From Planctomycetota bacterium (GTDB lineage: Bacteria > Planctomycetota > Planctomycetia > Pirellulales > PNKZ01): 64,000 nt of DNA. The notes under the pieces were generated by a model. That model was not told where the DNA came from. It ran no database searches and worked only from the letters and a program-made list of their open reading frames with translations. Position 1 is the first letter of the stretch. Each line of letters begins with the position of its first letter. A program made the translations under genes and the position numbers. Location of the stretch: assembly GCA_018242585.1 (NCBI GenBank), contig JAFEBQ010000033.1, positions 1 through 64,000 of the forward strand. Reading direction: 5' to 3'. This document shows, piece by piece, positions 43,907 to 53,107 of the stretch.

Positions 43907-45436
43907 ATGCAGCGAACGCTTGTTTGGTTCCTTGGTTTGCTTGCCACTGGGTTGGCGATTGCGGAGCAAGCGCACGCCGCGCCGGCCGATCGCCCCAACG
44001 TGATTGTGATCCTGTGTGACGATCTGGGCTACGGAGACCTGGGCTGCTATGGACAAGAGAAGTATCACACGCCGCGGATCGATCAACTGGCCAAAGACGG
44101 CGCGCGGCTGACGCACTTTTATAGTTGCTGCCCGTTTTGTGCTCCGTCGCGCGCGGCCTTGCAGACGGGGCGCTACCAATTCCGCACCGGCCTGGTCGAC
44201 AACCCCGCACCCGACGCCGGCCCCAAGGCCGACGAGCTGGGCATTGGCGACGATGAAATCACCGTGGCCGACTTGCTGCAGTCGGCCGGCTATCACACCG
44301 CCTGTGTCGGCAAATGGCACTTGGGGCACAAGCCAAAGTTCCACCCGCTGAAACATGGCTATGACGAATACTATGGCATCATGTACAGCAACGACATGCA
44401 CCCGGTGCAGATGTACGACGGCAATGTCCGCGTCCAGTCAGTGGTGATGCAAGCCGCGTTGACCAAGGCCTACACCGAGCGCGCTCTGAAGATCATTGAC
44501 CGGCACCAGCGCGAGCCGTTCTTTTTGTTGTTGTCGCATGCCATGCCCCACAAGCCGCTGGCCCCTTCGGCGCGATTCTACGGCAGGAGTGGCGGCGGTT
44601 TGTACGGCGACGTGATGACCGAGCTCGATTGGAGCGTCGGCGCGATCGTCGACAAGCTCAAGGATCTCGAGCTCAGCGAAAAGACTTTGATTCTCTTTAC
44701 CAGTGACAACGGTCCCTGGTACGGCGGCAGCACGGGCGGTCTGCGCGGCATGAAAGGACAAACCTGGGAAGGGGGCATTCGCGTGCCGCTGATCGCCTGC
44801 TGGCCAGGCAAGATCACGGGCGAGCACGTTTCGGCCCAGATCGCGGTCATGCCCGACATTTTCAGCACAGTCCTCAAGGCGGCCGGTGTTTCCGAGCCGA
44901 GCGACCGCAAGATCGACGGCCGCGATTTGATGCCCATTCTGACTAGCAACGCCGAGCCGATCCATGACGCGGTCTTTTCGCTGAAAGGCCCCGAGTTGTG
45001 TACCGTGGTCAGCGGCAGTTGGAAACTGCACGGTCCACGGTCGGGGCCGCGCGTGCAGACGGTGATGAAGGCGAGCGAGTTGTATCGCGACCCACGGGCA
45101 CCCGACGGAGTGCGCATCTTGGCGCCGCGCGAGCAGTATCACCCCAGCAATCTCCCCGGTGTGGCGACGGGGGATAGTGAAGGGGATTGGCTGCTATTCA
45201 ATTTGGCCGAAGATCCGGCCGAGCAACACAACGTGGCCCGCGACAATCAAAATGTGGTCAATCGGCTCCGCAAGTTGTTCGATGAGATGCTTGCCGAGAT
45301 GCCCGAGCCCATGCGCGAAGCGACGCTGAACGGGCCCAAGGCAAAGGAAGCCGAAAAGGCGAAGAGCGGCGACAAAGCCAAAGACGCCAAGCCTGCCGAC
45401 GCCAAAGATGGCGAAAAGTCAGAGCCTAAGAAATAG
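43907..45436 (+). CDS. Exported type I (formylglycine) sulfatase
   Basis: 509 residues. ATG 43907 with AAGGA six bases upstream and a signal peptide (MQRTLVWFLGLLATGLAIAE). NVIVILCDDLGYGDLGCYG holds the metal Asp pair, and CAPSRAALQTGR is the C-x-P-S-R signature, Cys78 being converted to formylglycine. GKWHLGHKPKFHPLKHGYDEY and FTSDNGPWYGG add the remaining active-site residues. The last 45 residues are a Lys/Ala/Asp-rich tail. Likely desulfates extracellular algal polysaccharides, a planctomycete speciality; exact substrate not readable. Confidence 0.96.
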   Translation: MQRTLVWFLGLLATGLAIAEQAHAAPADRPNVIVILCDDLGYGDLGCYGQEKYHTPRIDQLAKDGARLTHFYSCCPFCAPSRAALQTGRYQFRTGLVDNPAPDAGPKADELGIGDDEITVADLLQSAGYHTACVGKWHLGHKPKFHPLKHGYDEYYGIMYSNDMHPVQMYDGNVRVQSVVMQAALTKAYTERALKIIDRHQREPFFLLLSHAMPHKPLAPSARFYGRSGGGLYGDVMTELDWSVGAIVDKLKDLELSEKTLILFTSDNGPWYGGSTGGLRGMKGQTWEGGIRVPLIACWPGKITGEHVSAQIAVMPDIFSTVLKAAGVSEPSDRKIDGRDLMPILTSNAEPIHDAVFSLKGPELCTVVSGSWKLHGPRSGPRVQTVMKASELYRDPRAPDGVRILAPREQYHPSNLPGVATGDSEGDWLLFNLAEDPAEQHNVARDNQNVVNRLRKLFDEMLAEMPEPMREATLNGPKAKEAEKAKSGDKAKDAKPADAKDGEKSEPKK

Positions 45437-45462
45437 CAGCCGTATTGGTTTGCGAGCGTGGC

Positions 45463-46164
45463 TTACTTCCCCAGCGCCGTCAGGATGCTGCGGCTGACCT
45501 GCTCGGCCAGGACTTTGGAACCGTCCCCCGAGAAGTGGACGTTCTTCTCAAGCTGAATCTTGCTGAGCTGCGGCAAGGCAAAGGCGTACAGGTCGTCGAC
45601 CAGCAAGCCTTCCGAGCCGGTCACCCGGGCCGCGGCCGCGTTGTATTCCAGCACCTCACCCGGCACGCGCTTCACGCCGCCGACTTCCTCGGGCACTGGC
45701 GTGGTCGTACACCAAATGACCTTGGCACCGGTTTTCTTCAACCGCGCGACGATCGTCCGCAAGTTCGCTTCGTAATCTTCCAGCGAAACTTGCCGCTTGC
45801 CGTCGGGCATGTACTTCAAATCGTGCAGTCCGAAGTTGAAGTGGATCACGTCCCAGGGCTTGTCGCCGAGCCACTTGTCCAGGTTGGCCACGCCGTTGGT
45901 CGTTGGCCCGCCATTGGTGGGAATGCGATGGACGTTGGCCTTCCCCTTGAGCAGCTCGCGAGTCGGCAGGGTGTAGCCGATCGAGATCGAATCGCCGATC
46001 AACAGCACGCGCGGCAAACCAGGCTCGTCCTCGACGGGGGCCAGCGAAGGGTTCGGCGCTTTCTTCGCGGGCTGGGCCGGTGGCTGATCAGCCCCGAAGG
46101 CCAGGCAAGCGGGCAACAGGGCAACCGCAATCGACATACGAACGAAGCGAAGCGCGTGACGCAT
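45463..46164 (-). CDS. Secreted SGNH/GDSL-type hydrolase
   Basis: 233 residues, signal peptide MRHALRFVRMSIAVALLPAC. Block I LLIGDSISIGY carries the nucleophile Ser; block II is around PTNGGPTTNGVANL, block III FNFGLHDLKYMPDG (the N of the usual GxND is in FNFGLHD), and block V FSGDGSKVLAEQV lacks the standard DxxH order but keeps His in VHFSGDG. AAGGAAA precedes the ATG. Probably a carbohydrate esterase; it is convergent with the sulfatase gene, which suggests shared polysaccharide substrates. Confidence 0.85.
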   Translation of the reverse strand: MRHALRFVRMSIAVALLPACLAFGADQPPAQPAKKAPNPSLAPVEDEPGLPRVLLIGDSISIGYTLPTRELLKGKANVHRIPTNGGPTTNGVANLDKWLGDKPWDVIHFNFGLHDLKYMPDGKRQVSLEDYEANLRTIVARLKKTGAKVIWCTTTPVPEEVGGVKRVPGEVLEYNAAAARVTGSEGLLVDDLYAFALPQLSKIQLEKNVHFSGDGSKVLAEQVSRSILTALGK

Positions 46165-46412
46165 GGGAGTTTCCTTGGCGGTCGAGGGAATCAGGCGTGG
46201 AGCACGGCAAGCCAGTTAAGCGGAACCCGCTAGCATACTGGCGCGCGGCGTCAAACGCGAACTATTCTCCGGTCGTGCGCTCGCGGGGTGTGTCGCCTGC
46301 CGCGACGAGCATACCTCGGCGCGGCATTTGCAGATTGACCATTGGGGCCGGGTTCATTATGCTCGCGTCGTCTTATCTGAAAGGCCACGGAGTTGGTCTT
46401 TGCAACGTCGCC

Positions 46413-46419
46413 AAGGAGG
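46413..46419 (+). promoter_or_regulatory. Strong ribosome binding site for a small gene
   Basis: AAGGAGG, perfect Shine-Dalgarno, 8 bases before ATG 46428. It picks this ATG out of a longer open frame. Confidence 0.8.
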
Positions 46420-46427
46420 CGCACGTC

Positions 46428-46742
46428 ATGGCTAAGGATTTGATCGATTGCATGGCGGCAGGTGTGTTCGTCGAATTCCAGGATGCCGACGGACACGTTC
46501 TCGCCCAGTCAGTGTTCACCGACTGGCATTCGCGCAATGTCCCCGATCTGGGTGACGGCGTGCGCTGTCGCGCGCGGGGGGTAACATCGGGACTCGAGCA
46601 GCAATTTGCTGGCCGGGTCGTCGACCGGCACTTTGAGGTGCAGCGCGAAGATGACCGCGCTTGCGTCTGGGTGCGCCTGATCGTCAGCGTGACGCGCACA
46701 CCGCCAGTGCGCCGCCGCACGTTGACCTTCTCGGCGAACTAA
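46428..46742 (+). CDS. Small protein of unknown function
   Basis: 104 residues from ATG 46428, set by a perfect AAGGAGG. MAKDLIDCMAAGVFVEFQDA, then LAQSVFTDWHSRNVPDLGD and several alternating beta strands with many charged residues (VDRHFEVQREDDRACVWVRL). It looks like a compact cytoplasmic all-beta domain. No signal or membrane segment and no known motif. Its 3' end faces bioB; upstream it is divergent from the SGNH gene. Confidence 0.68.
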   Translation: MAKDLIDCMAAGVFVEFQDADGHVLAQSVFTDWHSRNVPDLGDGVRCRARGVTSGLEQQFAGRVVDRHFEVQREDDRACVWVRLIVSVTRTPPVRRRTLTFSAN

Positions 46743-46828
46743 TGCCCGATTCGCGGCATGATTTGCTGACGTAGCGCGCACGCGCGCCGGGTTGAAACTG
46801 CGCGCCAGAAAAAATTTGCCGCGCGTAA

Positions 46829-48025
46829 TTAATGGGCGGCCGCGCTCTCGGTCGCTTCGCCGTGCTTATCTTCGTCGCGATGACCGGCGGCAATCGCCGC
46901 CTCTTCCCCCTTGGTGACCTGAAAGCCCAGATCAGCGAGCATTCGGCAATCTTCCTCGGCGGGCTGTCCCTTGGTGGTCAGGTAGTCGCCGACAAACAGT
47001 GAGTTGGCGGCATACATGCCCAGCGGTTGCAGGCTGCGCAGATGAATCTCGCGGCCCCCGGCAATCCGCAATTCGGAACTCGGGTTCGCCAGCCGGAACA
47101 TGCACAGCACCTTCAGGCAATAGCGCGGGTTCAACTGATTGATCCCGGCCAGCGGCGTGCCATCGATCGGGTTCAAGAAGTTGACCGGGATCGATTCGAC
47201 GTTCAAATCGCGCAGCGCGAAGGCCATTCGCACCACGTCATCGTCCGCCTCGCCCATGCCGATGATGCCGCCGGAACACAGTTCGATGCCGGCGTCGCGC
47301 ACGGCCCGCAAGGTGTCGATCCGATCTTGATAGGTGTGAGTCGTGCAGATGTTGCCGTAATTGGCTTCGCTGGTGTTCAGGTTGTGATTCACCTTGTCGA
47401 CGCCACAGGCCTTGAGCTCCTGCGCCTGCTCGGGCGTGAGCAGCCCCAAGCACGCGCAAATCTTCAGGCTGTATTTCTGCTTGATCTCGGGCACGACGGT
47501 GGTGATGGCCCGCATCTCGCGCTCGTTGGGACTGCGGGCCGAGATGACAATGCAGTACGTCTTGGAATCGCGCTCGGCCGCCACGCGAGCGCCGTCCATC
47601 AGCTTGTCGCGAGTCAGCAGGTTGTAGCGCGGAATCTCGGCGTCCGAGACCTTCGACTGCGAGCAGTAGCCACAATCCTCGGGGCACAGCCCGCTCTTGG
47701 CGTTCATCAGAAAATAGAACTGCACGGTATTGCCGAACCAGTGCTGGCGCACGCGATACGTCGCCGCCAGCAGGTCCATCAACTCGGCATCCGACGCCCG
47801 CAGGATCGACAGCCCCTCGTCATGCGTAATGCGATGCCCGGCCAGCACGCGGTCGGCCAGTTCGTTCCAACGAACGTGGGCCGAGGCGGGTGAGCTTTCA
47901 TTCGCAGCCAGGTGCATCATCGCAAGGTCTCGCAGCAGTGCTGAGGGGGCAGATCGCGTCGTTTCAACAGAAAGATTTCGTGTCAGATCGGCTGGGGGCC
48001 GAAGTCGCGGCGCGTGAAGGGTCAT
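46829..48025 (-). CDS. bioB: Biotin synthase
   Basis: Radical SAM enzyme that inserts sulfur into dethiobiotin. 398 residues from ATG 48025 (AGGA six bases upstream); ATG 47920 would remove 35 residues of non-conserved N-terminus. The [4Fe-4S] motif CPEDCGYCSQS lies near residue 110-120, followed by RDKLMDGARVAAERDSKTYC, NHNLNTSEANY, CSGGIIGMGE and PVNFLNPIDGTPLAG, all BioB hallmarks. A His/Glu-rich tail follows after residue about 380. Divergent from the PSP1 gene; no other bio genes here. Confidence 0.96.
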   Translation of the reverse strand: MTLHAPRLRPPADLTRNLSVETTRSAPSALLRDLAMMHLAANESSPASAHVRWNELADRVLAGHRITHDEGLSILRASDAELMDLLAATYRVRQHWFGNTVQFYFLMNAKSGLCPEDCGYCSQSKVSDAEIPRYNLLTRDKLMDGARVAAERDSKTYCIVISARSPNEREMRAITTVVPEIKQKYSLKICACLGLLTPEQAQELKACGVDKVNHNLNTSEANYGNICTTHTYQDRIDTLRAVRDAGIELCSGGIIGMGEADDDVVRMAFALRDLNVESIPVNFLNPIDGTPLAGINQLNPRYCLKVLCMFRLANPSSELRIAGGREIHLRSLQPLGMYAANSLFVGDYLTTKGQPAEEDCRMLADLGFQVTKGEEAAIAAGHRDEDKHGEATESAAAH

Positions 48026-48172
48026 TTTGCGTCCTAGGCCGTTTTTGGTCAAAGGGTCGGCCGGCGCAAATTGCGGAATTTAGGCGGCATTTCGGCCACG
48101 CCACTTGGCATTCGCCGGTGCGTCGTCGAAAATGACGGCTTGTCCGATTTCGACCATTCACCGGCCGCCTTA

Positions 48173-48802
48173 ATGGAGGCCGCGTCCATAAGACGGAGCC
48201 CAGTTTTGATACGCAGCGGATTTGCCGAGCACGTAGTGCGGTTTGGCGCCTTGGGGCACGTCGGCCGATTTGTCGCGGCCGATGCCACGCGCTATGCCCG
48301 CGGGCGGCGCGTCATCCTCCGCACGTCGCGCGGCCTGGAACTGGGCGAGGTGCTCTCGGCGCCCGAGCCTGTTGCCGCCGTCGCGCCGAATGACGACGCA
48401 ACCGATGCCCTTGAGCGCCAGGCCGACGGACAAGTGTTGCGAGCCGTCACGGTGGCCGACGAACTGTTGCAAGCCCGGCTGCTGAAGAATCGGGTCGCAG
48501 CACTCGACGCCTGCCAGTCGCGCCTCGACGCCGAGGGGATCTCAACAGTGCTACTCGACGTCGAGCATCTGTTCGACGGCCAGTCGTTAGTGTTTTATTT
48601 CCTGGGGGACGTGGACCCGCGGGTCGAAGCCCTGACCACGGAGCTGGCCTCGGCCTATGACGCGCAGGCGCAGTACAGCGCGTTTGTCGACGCGGCCACG
48701 ACCGGCTGTGGACCGGGCTGCGGTACCGACGAGGCGGCCGGCTGTGGCAGTTGCAGCACGCACTGCGCCGTCTCGGCCATGTGCAGTTCGCGGAGTCATT
48801 GA
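48173..48802 (+). CDS. PSP1 domain protein with Cys-rich C-terminal tail
   Basis: 209 residues from ATG 48173; the open frame begins at ATG 48071, so a longer form is possible. The PSP1 C-terminal domain is plain (VGRFVAADATRYARGRRVIL, RLLKNRVAALDACQSRL family pattern, LVFYFLGDVDPRVEALT). The last 30 residues contain nine cysteines (CGPGC, CGSCSTHC and C, C), suggesting a metal or Fe-S site. PSP1/YaaT family proteins act in DNA replication-associated and phosphorelay processes in Bacillus; here function is unknown. 51 bases before the amidase gene. Confidence 0.88.
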   Translation: MEAASIRRSPVLIRSGFAEHVVRFGALGHVGRFVAADATRYARGRRVILRTSRGLELGEVLSAPEPVAAVAPNDDATDALERQADGQVLRAVTVADELLQARLLKNRVAALDACQSRLDAEGISTVLLDVEHLFDGQSLVFYFLGDVDPRVEALTTELASAYDAQAQYSAFVDAATTGCGPGCGTDEAAGCGSCSTHCAVSAMCSSRSH

Positions 48803-48853
48803 TCCGGTTGGCCCCGCCGGTGAATCCGGGGCGTTAGTTGACGCGAGTGTGAA

Positions 48854-50149
48854 ATGCCGGCCACGACATGCACCCAAGCGAACCAGCAACTTGCCCAGGG
48901 TGAAGCCACCAGTCTGGCGCTGGTCGAGTCGTGCCTGGCCCAGATCGATCGGTTCGAATCAAAAGTACACGCTTGGGTCTTCGTCGATCGGGACGGCGCG
49001 CGCGAGCGCGCGGCCTTGCTCGACGCCGAGTTGGCCCAAGGAAAACGTCGCGGGCCGTTGCACGGCTTGCCGATCGCCATCAAGGACGTTGTCGACGTGG
49101 CCGGCTGGCCCACGCGCTCGGGCTCGCCAATGACCGAGGGGCATTGCGCCGAGCGCGACGCCACGCTGGCCTCGCGATTGCGCGCGGCCGGGGCGATCTT
49201 CCTGGGCAAGACGGTAACCACCGAGTGGGCCTGTTTCGACCCGCCGGTGACGCGTAATCCTTGGAACCTGGAACGAACGCCGGGCGGTTCGAGCAGCGGC
49301 TCGGCCGCGGCGGTGGCGCTGGGCATGTGCCTGGCCGCGATTGGCACCCAAACCGGCGGCTCGATCACCCGGCCTGCTAGTTACTGTGGCGTGTGTGGGC
49401 TGAAGCCGCCGCACGGCATGGTCAGCCTGGACGGTGTTACGCCGGTCAGCGCCTTGCTCGATCACGCCGGGCCAATGGCTCACTCGGTCGATGATCTTGC
49501 GCTACTGCTGAGCGTGCTCAGCGGCAAGACCTTCAATCTGCCTGCGATCGAAACCCTGAAGCCGCGCTTGATGCAGCCGGAGCCGGCCTTTTGGTTCCAT
49601 GCTTCCCCCGAGGTGCGCGAAACAATTGAGCGTTCGCTGGCCGAAGCGGGGGTGAAGGAGCCGGCCAGTTTGCCGCTGCCGGCCAGCTTTGCCCAAGTTC
49701 ATGTGATGCACCGGCGGATCATGGCCCGCGACGCCTCGCAAGTGCATGCGCAGTCGTTCGCGGCTCGCCGTGATCAGTTCAGCCCGCGCATTGCTGGCCT
49801 GATCGAAGAAGGCCAGCGTGTGACCGACGCCGAATACGACGAGGCCTTGAATCACCGTCGGCAGTTTGTTTCGGACATGCGGAGCATGCTGTCGGCCTGC
49901 GATGCGCTGTTGACGCCGGCCACGGTAACCACCGCGCCGGGCATCGACACCACCGGCGACCCGTGGTTCAATTCCCCGTGGAGCCACGCGGGCGTGCCGA
50001 CCGTGTCGATTCCGTGCGGCTTGGCCGACGACGGCCTGCCCGTGGCCATGCAACTGGTCGGCCATCCGCAACGCCTTGATGCCTTAATTAACGCCGGACG
50101 TACGCTGCAAGCTCGCCTGGCTCCGCTTCCGTTCCCGCCACTTAACTGA
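48854..50149 (+). CDS. Amidase-signature family amidase
   Basis: 431 residues. Ser-cisSer-Lys triad: Lys77 in LPIAIKDVVDVAG, Ser146 in GGSSSGSAA and nucleophile Ser170 in TQTGGSITRP. The Gly-rich core and the C-terminal SIPCGLADDGLPVAMQLVGH are standard. GatA/amidase family; it lacks gatB/gatC neighbours, so a general amide hydrolase is more likely than Glu-tRNA amidotransferase. Same strand as the S9 peptidase gene 49 bases downstream. Confidence 0.92.
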   Translation: MPATTCTQANQQLAQGEATSLALVESCLAQIDRFESKVHAWVFVDRDGARERAALLDAELAQGKRRGPLHGLPIAIKDVVDVAGWPTRSGSPMTEGHCAERDATLASRLRAAGAIFLGKTVTTEWACFDPPVTRNPWNLERTPGGSSSGSAAAVALGMCLAAIGTQTGGSITRPASYCGVCGLKPPHGMVSLDGVTPVSALLDHAGPMAHSVDDLALLLSVLSGKTFNLPAIETLKPRLMQPEPAFWFHASPEVRETIERSLAEAGVKEPASLPLPASFAQVHVMHRRIMARDASQVHAQSFAARRDQFSPRIAGLIEEGQRVTDAEYDEALNHRRQFVSDMRSMLSACDALLTPATVTTAPGIDTTGDPWFNSPWSHAGVPTVSIPCGLADDGLPVAMQLVGHPQRLDALINAGRTLQARLAPLPFPPLN

Positions 50150-50198
50150 AGCTTAGGGGTTTCACCCCCTGGGTTCCTTCCGAAAGTAAGATCTCGCC

Positions 50199-52187
50199 AT
50201 GATGAAACAGTTCTCTGCCGCTGTTGCTTTCTCACTGGTTGCACTTGCCGGCCTGCGCGGCGCCGAAAAGGCCGACGCAACGATTGCGGCGTCTGACCCG
50301 CGGCGGCCGGCGGCGATTGCGACCGAGAACGTCCCGCGCGTTCCGGCCGAAATTTTCGAGCGACTGATCCAGTACCAGAGCATCCGGGCGGCTGGCTTCG
50401 GTGGTTGGAACCCGACGGGCGAGGGGATGATCATCCATACCCGATTCGGCAACAGTGTGCAGGTACACTACGTGCGCGAGCCCGGCAGCCGCCGCGAACA
50501 ACTGACGTTCATGGATGAACCGGTGCGCGGCGAGCTTATTCCTGGCGTGCGCGACGGGGCGTTGTTGCTCACCTATAGCCGTGGTGGCAGCGAAAACGAC
50601 CAGGTGATGTTGTTGGATCGCGCCAATTGGCGCAGCGTCGAGTTGACCGACGGCAAGAGCCGGAACCTGCTGGGGCCGGTGCGACGTGATGGTTCGCAAA
50701 TGATCGTTCACAGCAACCAGCGCAACGGCCGCGATGTCGATATCTACGTCGCCAATCCGCGCGAGCCGGGTTCGATGAAGCTGCTGTTCTCGCGACCCGG
50801 CGAGTATTGGTCGGCGCGCGATTGGTCCCCCGACGGGACGCAATTGCTCGTGTCGCGGTATGTCTCGATCAACGAATCGTATCCGGCGCTGCTCGACGCC
50901 GAGTCGGGCAAGCTGGAACCTTTGCCTTTGCCGGTCGAAGGGGCCGCGGCGGTCGGGGCGATGGCCTATGGCGTTGACGGGCGTTACGCCTATCTGACCT
51001 GTGATTCGCGTGGCGAGTTCTTGCAGCTCTATCGCCTGGAACTGGCGACGAAGAAGTACGAGTTGCTGACCGAGGACATTTCTTGGGATGTCGCCGACAT
51101 TGCCATCGACAAGCACTCGGAACGTGTCGCGTTCACGGTCAACGAAAACGGCGCCGGGCGCGTATACGTGCTCGAAGGGAAGGAGCGTCGCCGGCTGGAA
51201 CTACCGCTGGGAACGGTCGGCAGCCTGGAGTTCTCGCCCAAGGGAGAGCAGCTCGGGCTGACGATTTCGCGAGCCGACGCGCCGGCCGAGGCCTATTCGG
51301 TCGGACTCAGCGACGGTGCGCTGACGCGCTGGACCTACAGCGAAACCGGCGGGCTGCGCCCCGACAGCTTTGTCCAGCCGCAGGCGATTCGCTTTACCAG
51401 CTTTGACGGCAAGAAGATCCCGGCGTATGTCTTCAAGCCGAAGTCGGCAAAAAATGACGCGGCGGGCAAAGCTGCGAAGCCGGCCAAGCGTCCGGTGCTG
51501 ATCAGCATTCACGGCGGTCCCGAGTCGCAATACCGGCCCGACTTCTCGCCAATCACCCAGTTCTATGTCAACCAGTTGGGCGTCTGCTATATCGCGCCCA
51601 ATGTCCGCGGCTCGTCGGGCTATGGCAAGTCGTACCTGAAGCTCGATAACGCCATGCTCCGCGAAGATTCGGTCAAGGACATCGGCGGCCTGCTCGATTG
51701 GATTGCCGCGCAGCCTGACTTGGACAAGGATCGCGTGGCGGTGATGGGGGGCTCGTACGGCGGGTTTATGACGCTGGCCAGTCTGGTCCGCTTTGGCGAT
51801 CGGTTCCGCGCCGGGATCGACGTGGTGGGCATCGCCAATTTCATCACCTTTTTGGAACAAACCAGTCCCTACCGTCAAGACCTGCGCCGCGCCGAGTACG
51901 GCGACGAGCGACAATCGGAAACGCGTGAGTTCTTCACCCGGGTCAGCCCGGCGCTGAACGCCGACAAGATCAAGAGCGCGCTGCTGGTGATTCACGGGCG
52001 GAACGATCCGCGCGTGCCGTTCGCCGAGGCCCAGCAAATTGCCGACCGCGTTCGCGGCACGGGGCGCACGGTCTGGACCGTGTACGCCGACAACGAAGGG
52101 CATGGCTTCGCCAAACGCGACAACCGCGACTATCAAACGGCCGTGGAAGTGCTGTTTTTGCAGCAGAATCTGTTGCCGGCCAAGTAA
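50199..52187 (+). CDS. Secreted S9-family (prolyl oligopeptidase-like) peptidase
   Basis: 662 residues. Signal peptide MMKQFSAAVAFSLVALAGLR. A beta-propeller of about residues 45-395 (repeats such as DWSPDGTQLLVSRY and LEFSPKGEQLGLT) precedes an alpha/beta-hydrolase: oxyanion HGGPESQY, then GGSYGGFMT with Ser519, Asp603 in GRNDPRVPF and His635 in NEGHGFAKR. The triad is complete. Dipeptidyl-/acylaminoacyl-peptidase type. Behind the amidase gene on the same strand, so a shared role in peptide or amide breakdown is possible. Confidence 0.95.
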   Translation: MMKQFSAAVAFSLVALAGLRGAEKADATIAASDPRRPAAIATENVPRVPAEIFERLIQYQSIRAAGFGGWNPTGEGMIIHTRFGNSVQVHYVREPGSRREQLTFMDEPVRGELIPGVRDGALLLTYSRGGSENDQVMLLDRANWRSVELTDGKSRNLLGPVRRDGSQMIVHSNQRNGRDVDIYVANPREPGSMKLLFSRPGEYWSARDWSPDGTQLLVSRYVSINESYPALLDAESGKLEPLPLPVEGAAAVGAMAYGVDGRYAYLTCDSRGEFLQLYRLELATKKYELLTEDISWDVADIAIDKHSERVAFTVNENGAGRVYVLEGKERRRLELPLGTVGSLEFSPKGEQLGLTISRADAPAEAYSVGLSDGALTRWTYSETGGLRPDSFVQPQAIRFTSFDGKKIPAYVFKPKSAKNDAAGKAAKPAKRPVLISIHGGPESQYRPDFSPITQFYVNQLGVCYIAPNVRGSSGYGKSYLKLDNAMLREDSVKDIGGLLDWIAAQPDLDKDRVAVMGGSYGGFMTLASLVRFGDRFRAGIDVVGIANFITFLEQTSPYRQDLRRAEYGDERQSETREFFTRVSPALNADKIKSALLVIHGRNDPRVPFAEAQQIADRVRGTGRTVWTVYADNEGHGFAKRDNRDYQTAVEVLFLQQNLLPAK

Positions 52188-52365
52188 TCGACACCGCTGT
52201 TGAGATCGAAGCTCGATAAGTGTTGAGACCGGTTCTCGCGCCGCGAAATCATTCGGCGCTGGCCCCTGGACTTGGGCCGCCTGGGGGCCATAGAATCGTC
52301 GGCGCAGTTTACCTTTGAAACTATTCTTGGCAAACGCCAGGCTTCACCACTACCGCGGAGACATC

Positions 52366-52854
52366 ATGCAAGGGAATCAACAAGTCATCGACGCTTTGAA
52401 CGGCGCGCTGACCATCGAACTGACCGCCATCAACCAGTACTACATCCAAGGCAAGATGTGCATCAACTGGGGATTGGTGAAGCTCGGCAAGAAACATGTC
52501 TCGGAATCGATCGGCGAAATGAGGCACGCCGACAAGATCATCGACCGCATTCTGTTCCTGGAAGGGGTGCCCGAGATCGCTCGTTACGACGTGATCCGCG
52601 CCGGCACCAACGTCAAGGATCAATTCGAGGCTGACTTGGCGCTCGAGACGCGCGGCGTCAAAGCGTACAACGAACTGGCGAATTTATGTGCGCAAGTCAA
52701 AGATCATGCTACGCGCGATATGGTCGATACGATCCTGACCGAGTCGGAAGAGCACGTCGACTGGCTCGAGACCCAGTTGGGCCTGATCGACCAAGTGGGA
52801 ATGCAGAACTATTTGCAATCGCAGATGGGCGAGCACGACCTGGAAGGGCACTAA
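52366..52854 (+). CDS. bfr: Bacterioferritin
   Basis: Iron-storage haem ferritin, 162 residues from ATG 52366. MQGNQQVIDALNGALTIELT matches Bfr; Glu18, Glu51, His54, Glu94 and His130 of the ferroxidase centre and the haem ligand Met52 are present (in ESIGEMRHADKII and ETRGVKA). Position 127, normally Glu in the ExxH pair, is Ser (LTESEEHVDW), with Glu on either side at 126 and 128. Stands alone before a palindromic repeat. Family assignment is certain; ferroxidase efficiency is open. Confidence 0.95.
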   Translation: MQGNQQVIDALNGALTIELTAINQYYIQGKMCINWGLVKLGKKHVSESIGEMRHADKIIDRILFLEGVPEIARYDVIRAGTNVKDQFEADLALETRGVKAYNELANLCAQVKDHATRDMVDTILTESEEHVDWLETQLGLIDQVGMQNYLQSQMGEHDLEGH

Positions 52855-52906
52855 GCCGCTCGCTTAGTGGAGATAACACCAGGCGAAATAGAGTTCAAAG
52901 GGTTTT

Positions 52907-53072
52907 TTCACCGCAAAGACGCAAAGATCGCAAAGGAAAGACGGGAAAATATCTCGCAGCGGACGCAGGGGATCGCGGAGTCGGGAATACAAATTCCGTT
53001 CTTTGCGCAACTCAGCGACCTCTGCGATTCAATTCTTTGTCTTCTTTGCGTCCTTCGCGTCTTTGCGGTGAA
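52907..53072. repeat. Palindromic intergenic element, CGCAAAGACGCAAAG type
   Basis: Left arm 52907-52942 reads TTCACCGCAAAGACG and goes on with CAAAG steps; the reverse complement of 53039-53072 is near-identical (TTCACCGCAAAGACGCGAAG, then GACGCAAAGAAGAC). Inside, a further pair (TCGCGGAGTC region and CAGCGACCTCTGCG region) echoes the same words. It fills the space between bfr and the facing esterase gene. Confidence 0.9.
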
Positions 53073-53107
53073 TGCTTTTTGGCATCTGTCGACGGCGTCA
53101 ATCCGCA

